Source: Casuarina equisetifolia | Taxonomy: Eukaryota > Streptophyta > Magnoliopsida > Fagales > Casuarinaceae | Direction of reading: 5' to 3' | NCBI GenBank assembly: GCA_028551475.1 | Contig: CM052360.1 | Coordinates: 15,488,501 to 15,552,500 of the forward strand | DNA length: 64,000 bases | In this document: positions 1 to 8,335 of the stretch, piece after piece | How the letters are laid out: every line of letters begins with the position of its first letter | Numbering within the stretch: the first letter of the stretch is position 1 | Position numbers and translations under genes: made by a program | Notes under the pieces: generated by a model | Told to the model about the DNA's origin: nothing | What the model saw: the letters and a program-made list of their open reading frames with translations, nothing else | Databases searched by the model: none

Positions 1-1528
1 CACAAGAGCAGCAGTGAATATCAAGATTCAGCAAGAGTTGATTAATAAACAAGTTATCAATCAATTACTCAACCATCTAGCTAGCTCACTCAAAGCTTGT
101 GTATTAGCTCAGAAAAGCTGAGATTTAAGCTTTAAAGCTAATGTAAGATTGCTAGGAAAGCAAAGTTTCAGTGATACAAGTGTATAATTCCTGGCTCACA
201 GTCCTATCAACAGTTAATGAAGTATTCACTTCAAGTATGAGCTGCCAATCTTCAGTAGACTGGCGACCCAATAGTCACACTTATAGCTTATACGCGGGAG
301 GCCAGGCCATGAAGTAGCAAATGAATATTGGATTAACCCATTATTGATCCAATGCCAGCTGAACAACCTCATGGCTTTTAGACACTTCAAATTTGAAAGA
401 AACAGGTAATATCTAATGATATCTGCACCACTAGATAGGGATTACAAAGTGAAGGTAATTTTCCAAGACCTCTCTTAGTTATCCTGAACTCATTGGATGT
501 GCTTTCCACTGAACTTAAAAACACATTCATCGCCATACTTGCGTCCAAACATGGGCAAAGAAACAAAACTCCCCTTCTCATCAAATTATAAACAAGAGTT
601 ACATAAAAGGTCATATGTGTTGAACTGGATTGAATAATGCTAAACAATTTATAGGATGATCACACAAGTTAACGGCAAACACATAAAGCTCTATTTATAG
701 AACCTGGGGAAAAAAAAAGATAACAAATCACTGTTCATTGTTGTGAGCTTAAGTTAACAATTAGATGCTATGTATGAACTCATGAAATTGGCAGCCATGA
801 AAAACATTAGTAAGATACCATAGAAACATGTAATGAGTTTTCAAACTATTTTTGAAAAGGCTCAAAAGCAGTGCTTTGGCCTTGCAACCTAACAAAGTAA
901 GATACCATAGAAACATGTAATCCAACATTTCTAACCGTCCTTACAGATATATTTCTAATTACTTGCGTCTTTCGAAGCCTGCATACCAAGTCCGGAGTAA
1001 TGAGATGGCAAGGAAAATAAGCGCACATTTGCTTTATATGGATACAAAGAACAGAGAGAACTCAAATAGTTATTAAGAACTTCCAACTGGTCATACAACA
1101 ATCACAACGCTTCAAGATTTTTACTCTACTGCTTACACGAGGTGCACTCCATTTACTTTCAGAGTCCAATATAGTTGCAACAACAATGTTCTACATAGAT
1201 GAAAGTAATTACAGGACAACAGAATTTTTGTGCTTTTCACATGTGCTACTCTTTCATATATGGAGCTATGATTCCAATGAAACTCAGACAAATTCTTATC
1301 TCATATAACTCATTACCCTGAGCTTGCTTGAATTGAATGCGGGCTCATGCTTATATACAGATTGACTTCATGATTAAATCACAAATAGGATAGATTTCAG
1401 AGAATAGTCTAAAGTGACGCAACAGTTAAATATGCCACCTCATAATCAGAGACAAAATGCAACTAATGAGAACACAAAGAATAAAGCAGCATCAATTAAG
1501 AACTTTTTTATGGAAAGGACTATCCTAC
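1..1528. other. No gene recognised (left edge)
   Basis: AT-rich sequence with only short open frames on both strands. None resembles a protein family I know, and none has convincing splice borders. The ATAD2-like relic to the right points this way on the minus strand, so the sequence could be its lost 3' end or UTR. However, the conserved residues expected after its last recognised exon (the bromodomain-type C-terminal part) are not visible here. Confidence 0.5.
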
Positions 1529-2631
1529 CGGTTGCAAACATCCCTAAGGCACATCCGCAATCGGCGAAGGGCATGCTGCTCAGCCTCTACCTTGGCTTTT
1601 AACTCAGAAGCCTTTGGACCACTTGCCACTTTCGGTGCTTTCGAGGTCAGGAAGGGAGACTTTCTCGTGGGATTTTTCTGTCAGTCCCTCCGACAAGACT
1701 GACAAAGCAGCTTCAATTAAGTGGTCAAAAAACAATGACCTGTCTGCAGTAGATCGTTCGCTCACTTGGTAGCTGCTCCAAAAAAAAAAAACAAGAAAAG
1801 AAAAAAAAAAGGATAAATAAATAAATAAATTTAAGCATAAGACTAGTAGAAGTAAATTTAGCAGTGGACGCACTTGATATGATCAAGAAAATATATCAAA
1901 CCAAGTTCCCTATAAACCAAAGTTCTCAACAACAAGTAATATATCAGGAAAGGTAAGTCCAATGTATGATTTCTCCAAGGAACATTAGGAAAATATCCAT
2001 CAAAACAATTGGAATCAACAATATAAGGACTGTTAAAAGATGCTTTAATCCAAGGTTTTCTAACTCAGCAACTAGCATCCATATTTAACAAATTAATTGC
2101 TAACATTCAGAATAAGGAATATCAGAGTTATGGAATCTACAAAAATGCTTTCAAAATACATACAAAGAACGGACAGAAAATACTGAAGAAGGCACGTCTT
2201 CAATTTCAGCAAGTGGAAGTGTGGATGTTCCTAGTAATAATATAGGCAAGTCAGAAGGCAATTCTTCAGCAAAGTTTGCAGGACAGCCCTGAGCTGCTCA
2301 TGTGCCTGTGACATGATATCTATCAAGATTAAAAAGCACAAGAGTAGTGGAGTCTGCTGCCAATTTTGAAGGAATCATAGGAATGAATCATAAATTCTAG
2401 CCATGCTAAATCACATCCTATCATGACAAAACATGCACTTACAGTCTCCCACCAAAGGTTGAACTGAGGTAAATAGAGTACTGATGGTGTTGTTCTCCTT
2501 GCTTCACCAAATATGTGTACCAGTGCCTCCTCTGGTGTCTTTGCACTAGGATCTGAGAGAAGAGATGGAAGTCCTAGAGAATGAACAGGAAATTTCTCCA
2601 ATTCGTGTAACATTGCAGGCCCAATATGATC
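1529..2631 (-). pseudogene. ATAD2/At1g05910-like AAA ATPase fragment, three exons, frameshifted
   Basis: Three minus-strand exons in gene order with usable splice sites: 2,443-2,631, 2,160-2,305 and about 1,529-1,771. The first reads LHELEKFPVHSLGLPSLL, then AKTPEEALVHIFGEARR and LYLPQFNLWWET. The second begins AHEQLRAVLQTLL. The third contains DRSLFFDHLIEAALSV. This order matches the second AAA-like module and the following linker of the large plant ATAD2-type chromatin ATPase (At1g05910 in Arabidopsis). Exon 2 shifts frame after AVLQTLL: the expected ELPSDLPILLLGTS continues in another frame, consistent with one lost base. Exon 3 also shifts, because the ASELKAKVEAEQHALRRL-type segment is out of frame. 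The N-terminal half and the first AAA domain are absent. This is a dead partial copy, not a working gene. The identification is recalled from family knowledge, not searched. Confidence 0.8.
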
Positions 2632-2920
2632 CTGTTAAACAAAAGCAGTAAGTATAGTGTCTAACCACCAGGTTGACTAAAGTATTAAGGGCAGGGTAAG
2701 CAGATCTTATGGATGCAAAATATTGCACAAAAACCTTAATCTCCACCAAGTGGCTAAGGAAGATTTTAAAAAAATACCAATAAAACAATAACTTTATTCT
2801 CCACAAAAATCTCAAAACCAGAGAGGGAAAGGGATTACAGAAAATGGAGAAGCGTAACACTTAAAACAAATAAGGAAAATAAGGAAATAACAAACCATAA
2901 CAGCATGCACAAAACCTGAC

Positions 2921-3004
2921 CTTAGATTGGGAAAACAGTAAAGCAATGTTATAAGCATGGGCCATTGCCACGAAATTTGCAGGGGTGTTATCAGTAGATG
3001 ATGC
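2921..3004 (-). pseudogene. Single exon of an EFR3/SEMI-ROLLING LEAF2-like protein
   Basis: An 84-bp (28-codon) open exon with a TTCAG acceptor and an AAG|GTCAGG donor. It encodes ASSTDNTPANFVAM followed by AHAYNIALLFSQSK. This closely resembles the conserved ENTPAN(F/Y)EAMAHTYNIALLFTRSK segment of plant EFR3-like proteins, ARM-repeat scaffolds that anchor PI4-kinase at the plasma membrane. No other EFR3 exon is visible nearby. The conserved neighbours (SSHMALVRCFQLAFSLRS type) are missing on both sides. It sits between delta-COP and ATAD2-like pieces on the same strand, so it is an isolated transplanted exon. Identity is from memory of the family. Confidence 0.65.
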
Positions 3005-3068
3005 CTGAACCCAAATTGATGAAAGCAAAAGAATCTAACACATACAAGAAGCATGACAAGGAACATAC

Positions 3069-4087
3069 CTTTGCATTCGGGACAATGACAAGGAACATCC
3101 TCAAGAATTACTTCTACTTCTGCTTTCAAGGACTCCAAGAACTGGTTCCTCCTTTGAGATTTACCAAGCTGCATGCCAAGGCCTTTAGGAGGAGCAGTGG
3201 CAGATGAAGGTGAACGACCTAGGATGGGGAACAGAATCACAAATGTCCAAGTTAAATAGATCCAACATGAAAAAATAATGATAGAGAAAATAAACAAACG
3301 TGATGGGATCAGTTAGTGGCGGGGCAGCTGTTCTAGACTGGCCTGCTTCTGGCTGCACATCCTCAAGAATTACTTCTCCTTCCGCTTTCAAAGACTCCAA
3401 GAACTGGTTCCTCCTTTGAGATTTACCAAAGCTGCATGCCAAGGCCTCTAGGAGGAGCAGTGGCAGATGAAGGTGAACGACCTAGGATGGGGAACAGAAT
3501 CATAAATGTCCAAGTTAAATAGATCCAACATGAAAAAATAATGATAGAGAAAATAAACAAACGTGATGGGATCAGTTAGTGGCGGGGCAGCTGTTCTAGA
3601 CTGGCCTGCTTTTGGCTGCACGTCCTCAAGAATCACTTCTCCTTCTGCTTTCAAGGACTCCAAGAACTGGTTCCTCCTTTGAGATTTACCAAGCTGCATG
3701 CCAAGGCCTCTAGGAGGAGCAGTGGCAGATGAAGGTGAACGACCTAGGATGGGGAACAAAATCATAAATGTCCAAGTTAAATAGATCCAACATGAAAAAA
3801 TAATGATAGAGAAAATAAACAAACAAGATGGGATCAGTTAGTGGCGGGGCAGCTGTTCTAGACTGGCCTGCTTTTGGCTGCAAATCCTCAAGAATCACTT
3901 CTCCTTCCGCTTTCAAGGACTCCAAGAACTGGTTCCTCCTTTGAGATTTACCAAGCTGCATGCCAAGGCCTTTAGGAGGAGCAGTGGCAGATGAAGGTGA
4001 ACGACCTAGGATGGGGAACAGAATCATAAATGTCCAAGTTAAATAGATCCAACATGAAAAAATAATGATAGAGAAAATAAACAAACG
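3069..4087 (-). repeat. Tandem array of one delta-COP exon plus intron, 262-bp unit, about 3.8 copies
   Basis: Exon copies lie at 3,069-3,218 (truncated), 3,300-3,481, 3,563-3,743 and 3,825-4,005. Each is separated by a nearly identical intron of about 81 bp containing AAATAATGATAGAG and ending CCTAG. The 3' borders repeat every 262-263 bp. Copies differ at only a few bases. The 3,300-3,481 copy carries one extra A that shifts its frame. The exon is 181 bp long and starts and ends in different codon phases, so joining two copies shifts the reading frame. Confidence 0.92.
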
Positions 4088-5023
4088 TTCTGCAAAGGGG
4101 CAACAATGCAAACCTTAATGAAAAAGCATTAAGTGGATCTATAAAGATTATAAAACTTGTTTCTACAAGTTGACAACACATCCAATATATTTTCTTATGA
4201 ATGACATATAAGAACTAGTTATTGCAATGCATAAATAAAATATTCAAGTAATCAAAAACATAAGTACCTGTGCTTATGTTTTAAGACTGTTCATATGGAA
4301 AAACAGGCACAAACCTTTAGACTTAGTAGAAAAGGATTCAAAATCAGTGGTCAATCCAAAGCCAGAACCACTTCCAAAGCCAGCTCCGCCACCACTAGAA
4401 ATGCTCATATCACTAAAGCTACTTTCAATTCTCCCAAAGCCCATTGACTGTAAAGACATAAACCCTCCTTTATCACTTCTGCCCCTTTTGATCTGTAGAA
4501 TACATAGCAATTTCATAAGTGATGTTGACAAGAAGGAAAAAAAAAAAATGGAAGAAAAAACATATAGAAGTCATTGCAGATCATCTAAAATACCTTGCTT
4601 TTGTCAATCTCACTAGCTTTGCGCTTCATTATGTCCTTGGTTTCACTGATCTTGCTTTGCAATACCAGCTTGTGCAGTTTCTCTTCATGACTCTCCATCA
4701 CACAGTACTACTTAACCTGAGCAACAATTACATTTTCCTTGTGCCCAAGAGAGGTGACTTCATCAAAAGCAAAAAGAATTGCATAACTTTGAATTCAAAT
4801 GAGCATATGGGAAAAGTGCAATTTTCCAAGCCTCAAAATATATTAAAATATAAAAAAGAATAAGCAATAACAAATCGTGAAATGAAGCATGTGGACTTGT
4901 TTGCTGAGATCAACAGCAAGTAAATTAAGATTTTTTGATCATCAACCAAAAGAAAAACTGCAAGTGACAAGCAAAGAACTCACCTTTACCAGACTTGCTT
5001 ATGATAGAAGCAGCAAGAACAAC
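3069..5023 (-). pseudogene. Coatomer subunit delta (delta-COP/archain) relic with a multiplied exon
   Basis: Delta-COP is a subunit of the COPI vesicle coat at the Golgi. Minus-strand pieces in gene order are: 4,984-5,023 (VVLAASIISKSGK, the N-terminus after the initial Met); 4,594 to about 4,790 (FAFDEV, LGHKENV, then [16 protein letters not shown] and [14 protein letters not shown]); 4,315-4,493 (DKGGFMSLQSMGFGRIE, GSGSGFGLTTD); and then three full and one partial copies of the next exon ([37 protein letters not shown]). The long segment between residue 14 and FAFDEV is deleted. VAQVK is followed by a stop where the family has Gln before YC. All C-terminal mu-homology-domain exons are missing. 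The first exon belongs to the duplicated RNase H module described separately. This is a pseudogene; splice sites of the remaining exons are still good. Confidence 0.88.
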
Positions 5024-5264
5024 CTATATCCACCATAGATTCAATGCCAGGAACATGAGCTGGCTGCCGTATTTCAACAATTTGAGAGGTGTTATCCACC
5101 ATAGATTCATCGGTAATTTCAAACAATGATGATATTCTAACTGACAAATAAATGCACGAAGAGGCTCACCTTTGTCCAGCAAACCTTTTATCTTCAACCA
5201 CAACAGTTGTCACCCCTAAGCCTAGTGTAGATGAGGTCATGGGGTTCACTTCAAAACAAACCAT

Positions 5265-5339
5265 TTATGGTGTGCAGATGGACGGAGTGCAGATGGAGGG
5301 TGTGTAGATGGACAGTGTGCAAATGGATGGTGTGCAGAG
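5265..5339. repeat. 15-bp minisatellite, about five units
   Basis: Units of the form GTGCAGATGGACGGA, varying at a few positions, run for about 75 bp. The second module copy has about four units of the same repeat at 28,280-28,335 on the opposite strand. The repeat is thus an original part of the module whose length has changed since duplication. Confidence 0.85.
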
Positions 5340-5618
5340 AATAATGGCAATAAGGCCATTGAAAATATGCTGATAATACAGAATCATGTAATCCTACAGA
5401 GAGAAAGCACCAGCACAACCTTAAAACACAATGCAGCACCATTAATCACATATGACCAATCCAATGAAATTTGCACAGCATTTAGTGAAAGCCTCCAAGC
5501 CTACATGTCTAAAAGATACACACAAACAAATCCCTACATGGCTAAAAGATACACACAAAAAAATCCCTACATGGCTAAAAATACACAAAAAATTCATAAT
5601 GCTTTTGATTTGCTACAA

Positions 5619-6281
5619 TCACGACTTCGGTTTCCAACATAAAACTTCATTGGACCCTCTACAATAGATTTTTCCTTCTGCATCATCATCAATGATCCTC
5701 AAAAGGGTACTTTGAAAATCTTCGGGCCCTAAAACCATAGAATCATTATCTAAAGCCAGTTTTGCAAGGTGGTCAGCTGCTCTATTGGCTTCACGCCATG
5801 AATGAGAAACAATACTTTTGTCAAACTGCCCTAAGAGTTTCTGGATATGGTCCACACAAGGGGCTGCCCTACTGGAAATGGGTTGTCTTTTGTTCACACT
5901 TTGGACAGCACTCAAACAATCTGATTCAACCCAAATTTGTTTAATTTCCAGATTCAGTGCATGCTGCAAGCCTTCCTCTATTGCTTCTAATTCAACCAAG
6001 AAACTATCCCGAACATTTGTATTAAAAATATAAGCACACCTGGGTCTACCAAAGTCGTCCCGAAACAACCCACCACCACCTGATCTTCTGGGTGTCACCG
6101 AACCATCAGTATTCAGCTTCACCCATCCTGGTTTTGGTGGTTCCCATTTACAGGTTGGTCCAATATTTAGGTTGAGAAGGCTACTCCTATATCCTCCTTG
6201 ATTCCCCCATTTTGTTGTTTGGTTATATTGTTGGAAAAAATTCCTTGTTTTAGTTCTCTTAACTGGTCCATACTTTCCCAT
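5619..6281 (-). CDS. RNase H-like (RVT_3-type) protein, 220 aa
   Basis: An uninterrupted ORF starting at an ATG in the context MGKYGPV. After about 60 residues comes the RNase H-like fold typical of plant non-LTR elements and their host-encoded relatives: WVKLNTDGSV (first catalytic Asp), GGGGLFRDDFGRPRC, VELEAIEEGLQHAL (catalytic Glu), WVESDCLSAVQ (second Asp), and HSWREANRAADHLAKLALD (His/Asp region). All expected acidic residues are present, so the fold could be active. It ends EVLCWKPKS. No reverse transcriptase precedes it; upstream is only the minisatellite region, which may be a 5' UTR intron because each unit contains a GGTAGG donor-like step. Homologous but damaged copies lie at 27,321-27,960 and 28,830-29,500. 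Whether it is expressed cannot be told. Confidence 0.65.
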   Translation of the reverse strand: MGKYGPVKRTKTRNFFQQYNQTTKWGNQGGYRSSLLNLNIGPTCKWEPPKPGWVKLNTDGSVTPRRSGGGGLFRDDFGRPRCAYIFNTNVRDSFLVELEAIEEGLQHALNLEIKQIWVESDCLSAVQSVNKRQPISSRAAPCVDHIQKLLGQFDKSIVSHSWREANRAADHLAKLALDNDSMVLGPEDFQSTLLRIIDDDAEGKIYCRGSNEVLCWKPKS

Positions 6282-6331
6282 TTTGACTCTAGGTTTTTCT
6301 CTTATGAAAAGAAATACCAAACAAAAATAAT

Positions 6332-7281
6332 TGAAATAGGGAAAAAAAAGGCAGTAAACTAACAAAGGAAAAATGAAAAACAATATACAAGAGAAGCCTA
6401 CCGAAACCACTGGCAATGTAGAAATAGGGAAAAAAAAAAGGCAGTAAACGTAAGGAAAAATGAAAAGCAATATACAAGAGAAGTCTACCGAAACCACTGG
6501 CAATGTAGAAATAGGGAAAATAAAGGCAGTAAACTAACAAAGGAAAAATCAAAAACAATATGCAAGAGAAGCCTACCGAAACCACTGGCAATGTAGAAAT
6601 AGGGAAAAAAAGCAGTAAACTAACAAAGGAAAAATGAAAAACAATATACAAGAGAAGCCTACCGAAACCACTGGCAATGTAGAAATAGGGAAAAAAAAAG
6701 GCAGTAAACGTAAGGAAAAATGAAAAGCAATATACAAGAGAAGTCTACCGAAACCACTGGCAATGTAGAAATAGGGAAAAAAAGGCAGTAAACTAACAAA
6801 GGAAAAATCAAAAACAATATGCAAGAGAAGCCTACCGAAACCACAGGCAATGTAGAAATAGGGAAAAAAAGCAGTAAACTAACAAAGGAAAAATGAAAAA
6901 CAATATACAAGAGAAGCCTACCGAAACCACTGGCAATGTAGAAATAGGGAAAAAAAAGGCAGTAAACGTAAGGAAAAATGAAAAGCAATATACAAGAGAA
7001 GTCTACCGAAACCACTGGCAATGTAGAAATAGGGAAAAAAAGGCAGTAAACTAACAAAGGAAAAATCAAAAACAATATGCAAAAGAAGCCTACCGAAACC
7101 ACTGGCAATGTAGAAATAGGGAAAAAAAGCAGTAAACTAACAAAGGAAAAATGAAAAACAATATACAAGAGAAGCCTACCGAAACCACTAGCAATGTAGA
7201 AATAGGGAAAAAAAGGCAGTAAACTAACAAAGGAAAAATGAAAAACAATATGCAAGAGAAGCCTACCGAAACCACTGGCAG
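6332..7281. repeat. 86-bp minisatellite with a three-unit higher-order repeat
   Basis: Eleven occurrences of the core CTACCGAAACCACTGGCAA start near 6,397, 6,485, 6,572, 6,659, 6,745, 6,831, 6,918, 7,003, 7,090, 7,176 and 7,262, about 86-87 bp apart. The stretch before each core falls into three types. A has AACTAACAAAGG with ATGAAAAACAATATACAAG. B has AAACGTAAGG with GAAGTC. C has AATCAAAAACAATATGCAA. Their order is A-B-C repeated three times, then A and a hybrid D, giving a higher-order period of about 259 bp. The second module copy (27,225-27,320) has a single unit, so the array expanded after duplication. Long open frames on the minus strand here are by-products of a period divisible by three. 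Confidence 0.93.
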
Positions 7282-7309
7282 AGGGGAGGGAGATGAAGGG
7301 TAGCCCGAA

Positions 7310-7735
7310 CAGCAAGCAGTAGTCTTTCTGCAAATCGCAGAGAGACAGCAGATCGCAGAGACTTAGCGATCAAAGCAGAGAGACAGCAGATCGCAGAGAG
7401 ATAGCGATCAAACAGAAATTCGAGCGAGCAAAGCAGAGAGACAGAAGATCGCAGAGATACAGCGATCAAAGCAGAGAGACAGCAGATCGCAGAGAGATAG
7501 CGATCAAACGGAAATTCGAGGGAGCAAAGCAGAGAGACAGAAGATCGCAGAGAGACAGCAGATCGCAGAGAGATAGCGATCAAACGGAAATTCGAGCGAG
7601 CAAAGCAGAGAGACAGCAGATCGCAGAGAGATGGCGATCAAAATGAAATTCGAGCGAGCAAAGAAAAGAGACAGCAGATCGCAGAGAGATGGCGATCAAA
7701 CAGAAATTCGACCGAGCAGATCGCAGAGAGAAAAA
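7310..7735. repeat. 58-bp tandem array (GCAGAGAGACAGCAGATCGC type)
   Basis: Purine-rich units built from GCAGAGAGATAGCGATCAAA and GAAATTCGAGCGAGCAAA. The marker AAATTCGA recurs near 7,416, 7,512, 7,587, 7,645 and 7,703, with spacings 96, 75, 58 and 58. That is one 58-bp unit with 38- and 17-bp partial insertions. The corresponding stretch of module copy 2 (27,090-27,165) has about one unit, so this is another copy-specific expansion at the 5' side of the RNase H module. Confidence 0.85.
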
Positions 7736-7804
7736 CTTTCTGAGCAAGCAGAACTCAGACTGACGGTAAGAAGAGACGTTGGGAAGTGTTTTGTGGGCAA
7801 CGGA

Positions 7805-8335
7805 TAGTCTGCAAACGGCGCCGTTTGTAAACGCGTTTACAGCTAGACAGAGGTCGTTTGTTGTTTAAACATCCAAACGGCGTCGTTTGGAAACGCGCCT
7901 CTACGGCTACCGTCACAACGGCGCCGTTTGAAGACGCTCTTGAGGCTGGATACAGGCGGTATTTAGTCTTAACTCCCAAACGGCGCCGTTTGGAGACGCG
8001 CTTGCGGCTGACGTCACAACGACGCCGTTTGAAAATGCGCTTGCCGATGGATGCAGGCGGTATTTTTAACGTCAAAACGGAACCGTTTTGCGACGCGCTT
8101 ACGGCTGACGTCACAACGACGCCGTTTGAAAACGCGCTTGCCGATGGATGCAGAGGCGGTATTTCGTTTTAACACCAAAGCAGCGCCGTTTTGAGACGCT
8201 CTTACGGAGGAGGTCACAATGACGCCGTTTCAAAACGCGCGTGCCGATGGATGCAGAGGCGGTATTTCGTTTTAACGTGAAAACGGCGCCGTTTTGAGAG
8301 GCTCTTACGGCCTTAAAACGGCGCCGTTTATAGCT
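7805..8335. repeat. GC-rich array of AAACGGCGCCGTTT-type palindromes
   Basis: About eleven copies of a 12-14-bp palindrome (AAACGGCGCCGTTT and variants with CGTCG or GACGCC centres) occur in some 530 bp. They are embedded in larger imperfect tandem units of roughly 100 bp that also contain GACGCGCTTACGG and GATGGATGCAGGCGG. The GC content stands out from the AT-rich surroundings. It lies between the RNase H module (minus) and the start of the plus-strand gene at 8,936, so it could act as a shared bidirectional upstream region. Confidence 0.88.
8009..8113. promoter_or_regulatory. Two TGACGTCA palindromes in the GC-rich array
   Basis: Perfect TGACGTCA sites at 8,009-8,016 and 8,106-8,113, 97 bp apart, with a decayed third version (GGAGGTCACAATGACG) near 8,205. 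TGACGTCA is the C-box/CRE-type core bound by plant bZIP factors. Placement 0.8-0.9 kb upstream of the plus-strand start codon would fit an upstream element, but the sites ride on a tandem repeat and may have no function. Confidence 0.4.

Larger units (their letters stand above)
4918..7780 (-). mobile_element. RNase H module, copy 1 (LINE-like or retroposed unit of unknown family)
   Basis: A unit read on the minus strand: a 58-bp tandem 5' region, an 86-bp minisatellite, an ORF for an RNase H-like protein, a 3' part with TAGCCATGTAGGGA repeats, a 15-bp minisatellite, and at its end delta-COP exon 1 with the start of its intron. The same order recurs at 27,100-28,680 on the plus strand. A shorter version without the delta-COP part lies at 28,690-29,548. 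I find no reverse transcriptase domain, target duplication or terminal repeat for the whole unit, so its mobility class is unknown. The left limit (about 4,918) is where similarity to copy 2 ends, inside delta-COP intron 1. Confidence 0.6.

Noticed and set aside
2812-3297. 161-aa minus-strand ORF as one protein
   Set aside because: It reads straight through exon, intron and junction sequence of the delta-COP and EFR3 pieces.
5030-5110. Coding-looking EITDESMVDNTSQIVEI stretch upstream of delta-COP exon 1
   Set aside because: Frame differs from the exon, contains a repeated GAATCTATGGTGGAT motif, and I match it to nothing; left as module sequence.
6289-7333. Long minus-strand ORFs (up to 224 aa) with repeated hydrophobic motifs
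   Set aside because: They arise because the minisatellite period is a multiple of three. The repeated residues are translated intron-like repeat, not a membrane protein.
6332-7735. Regularly spaced repeats resembling a CRISPR array
   Set aside because: Units are contiguous with conserved interiors and no unique spacers, and the genome is a plant.
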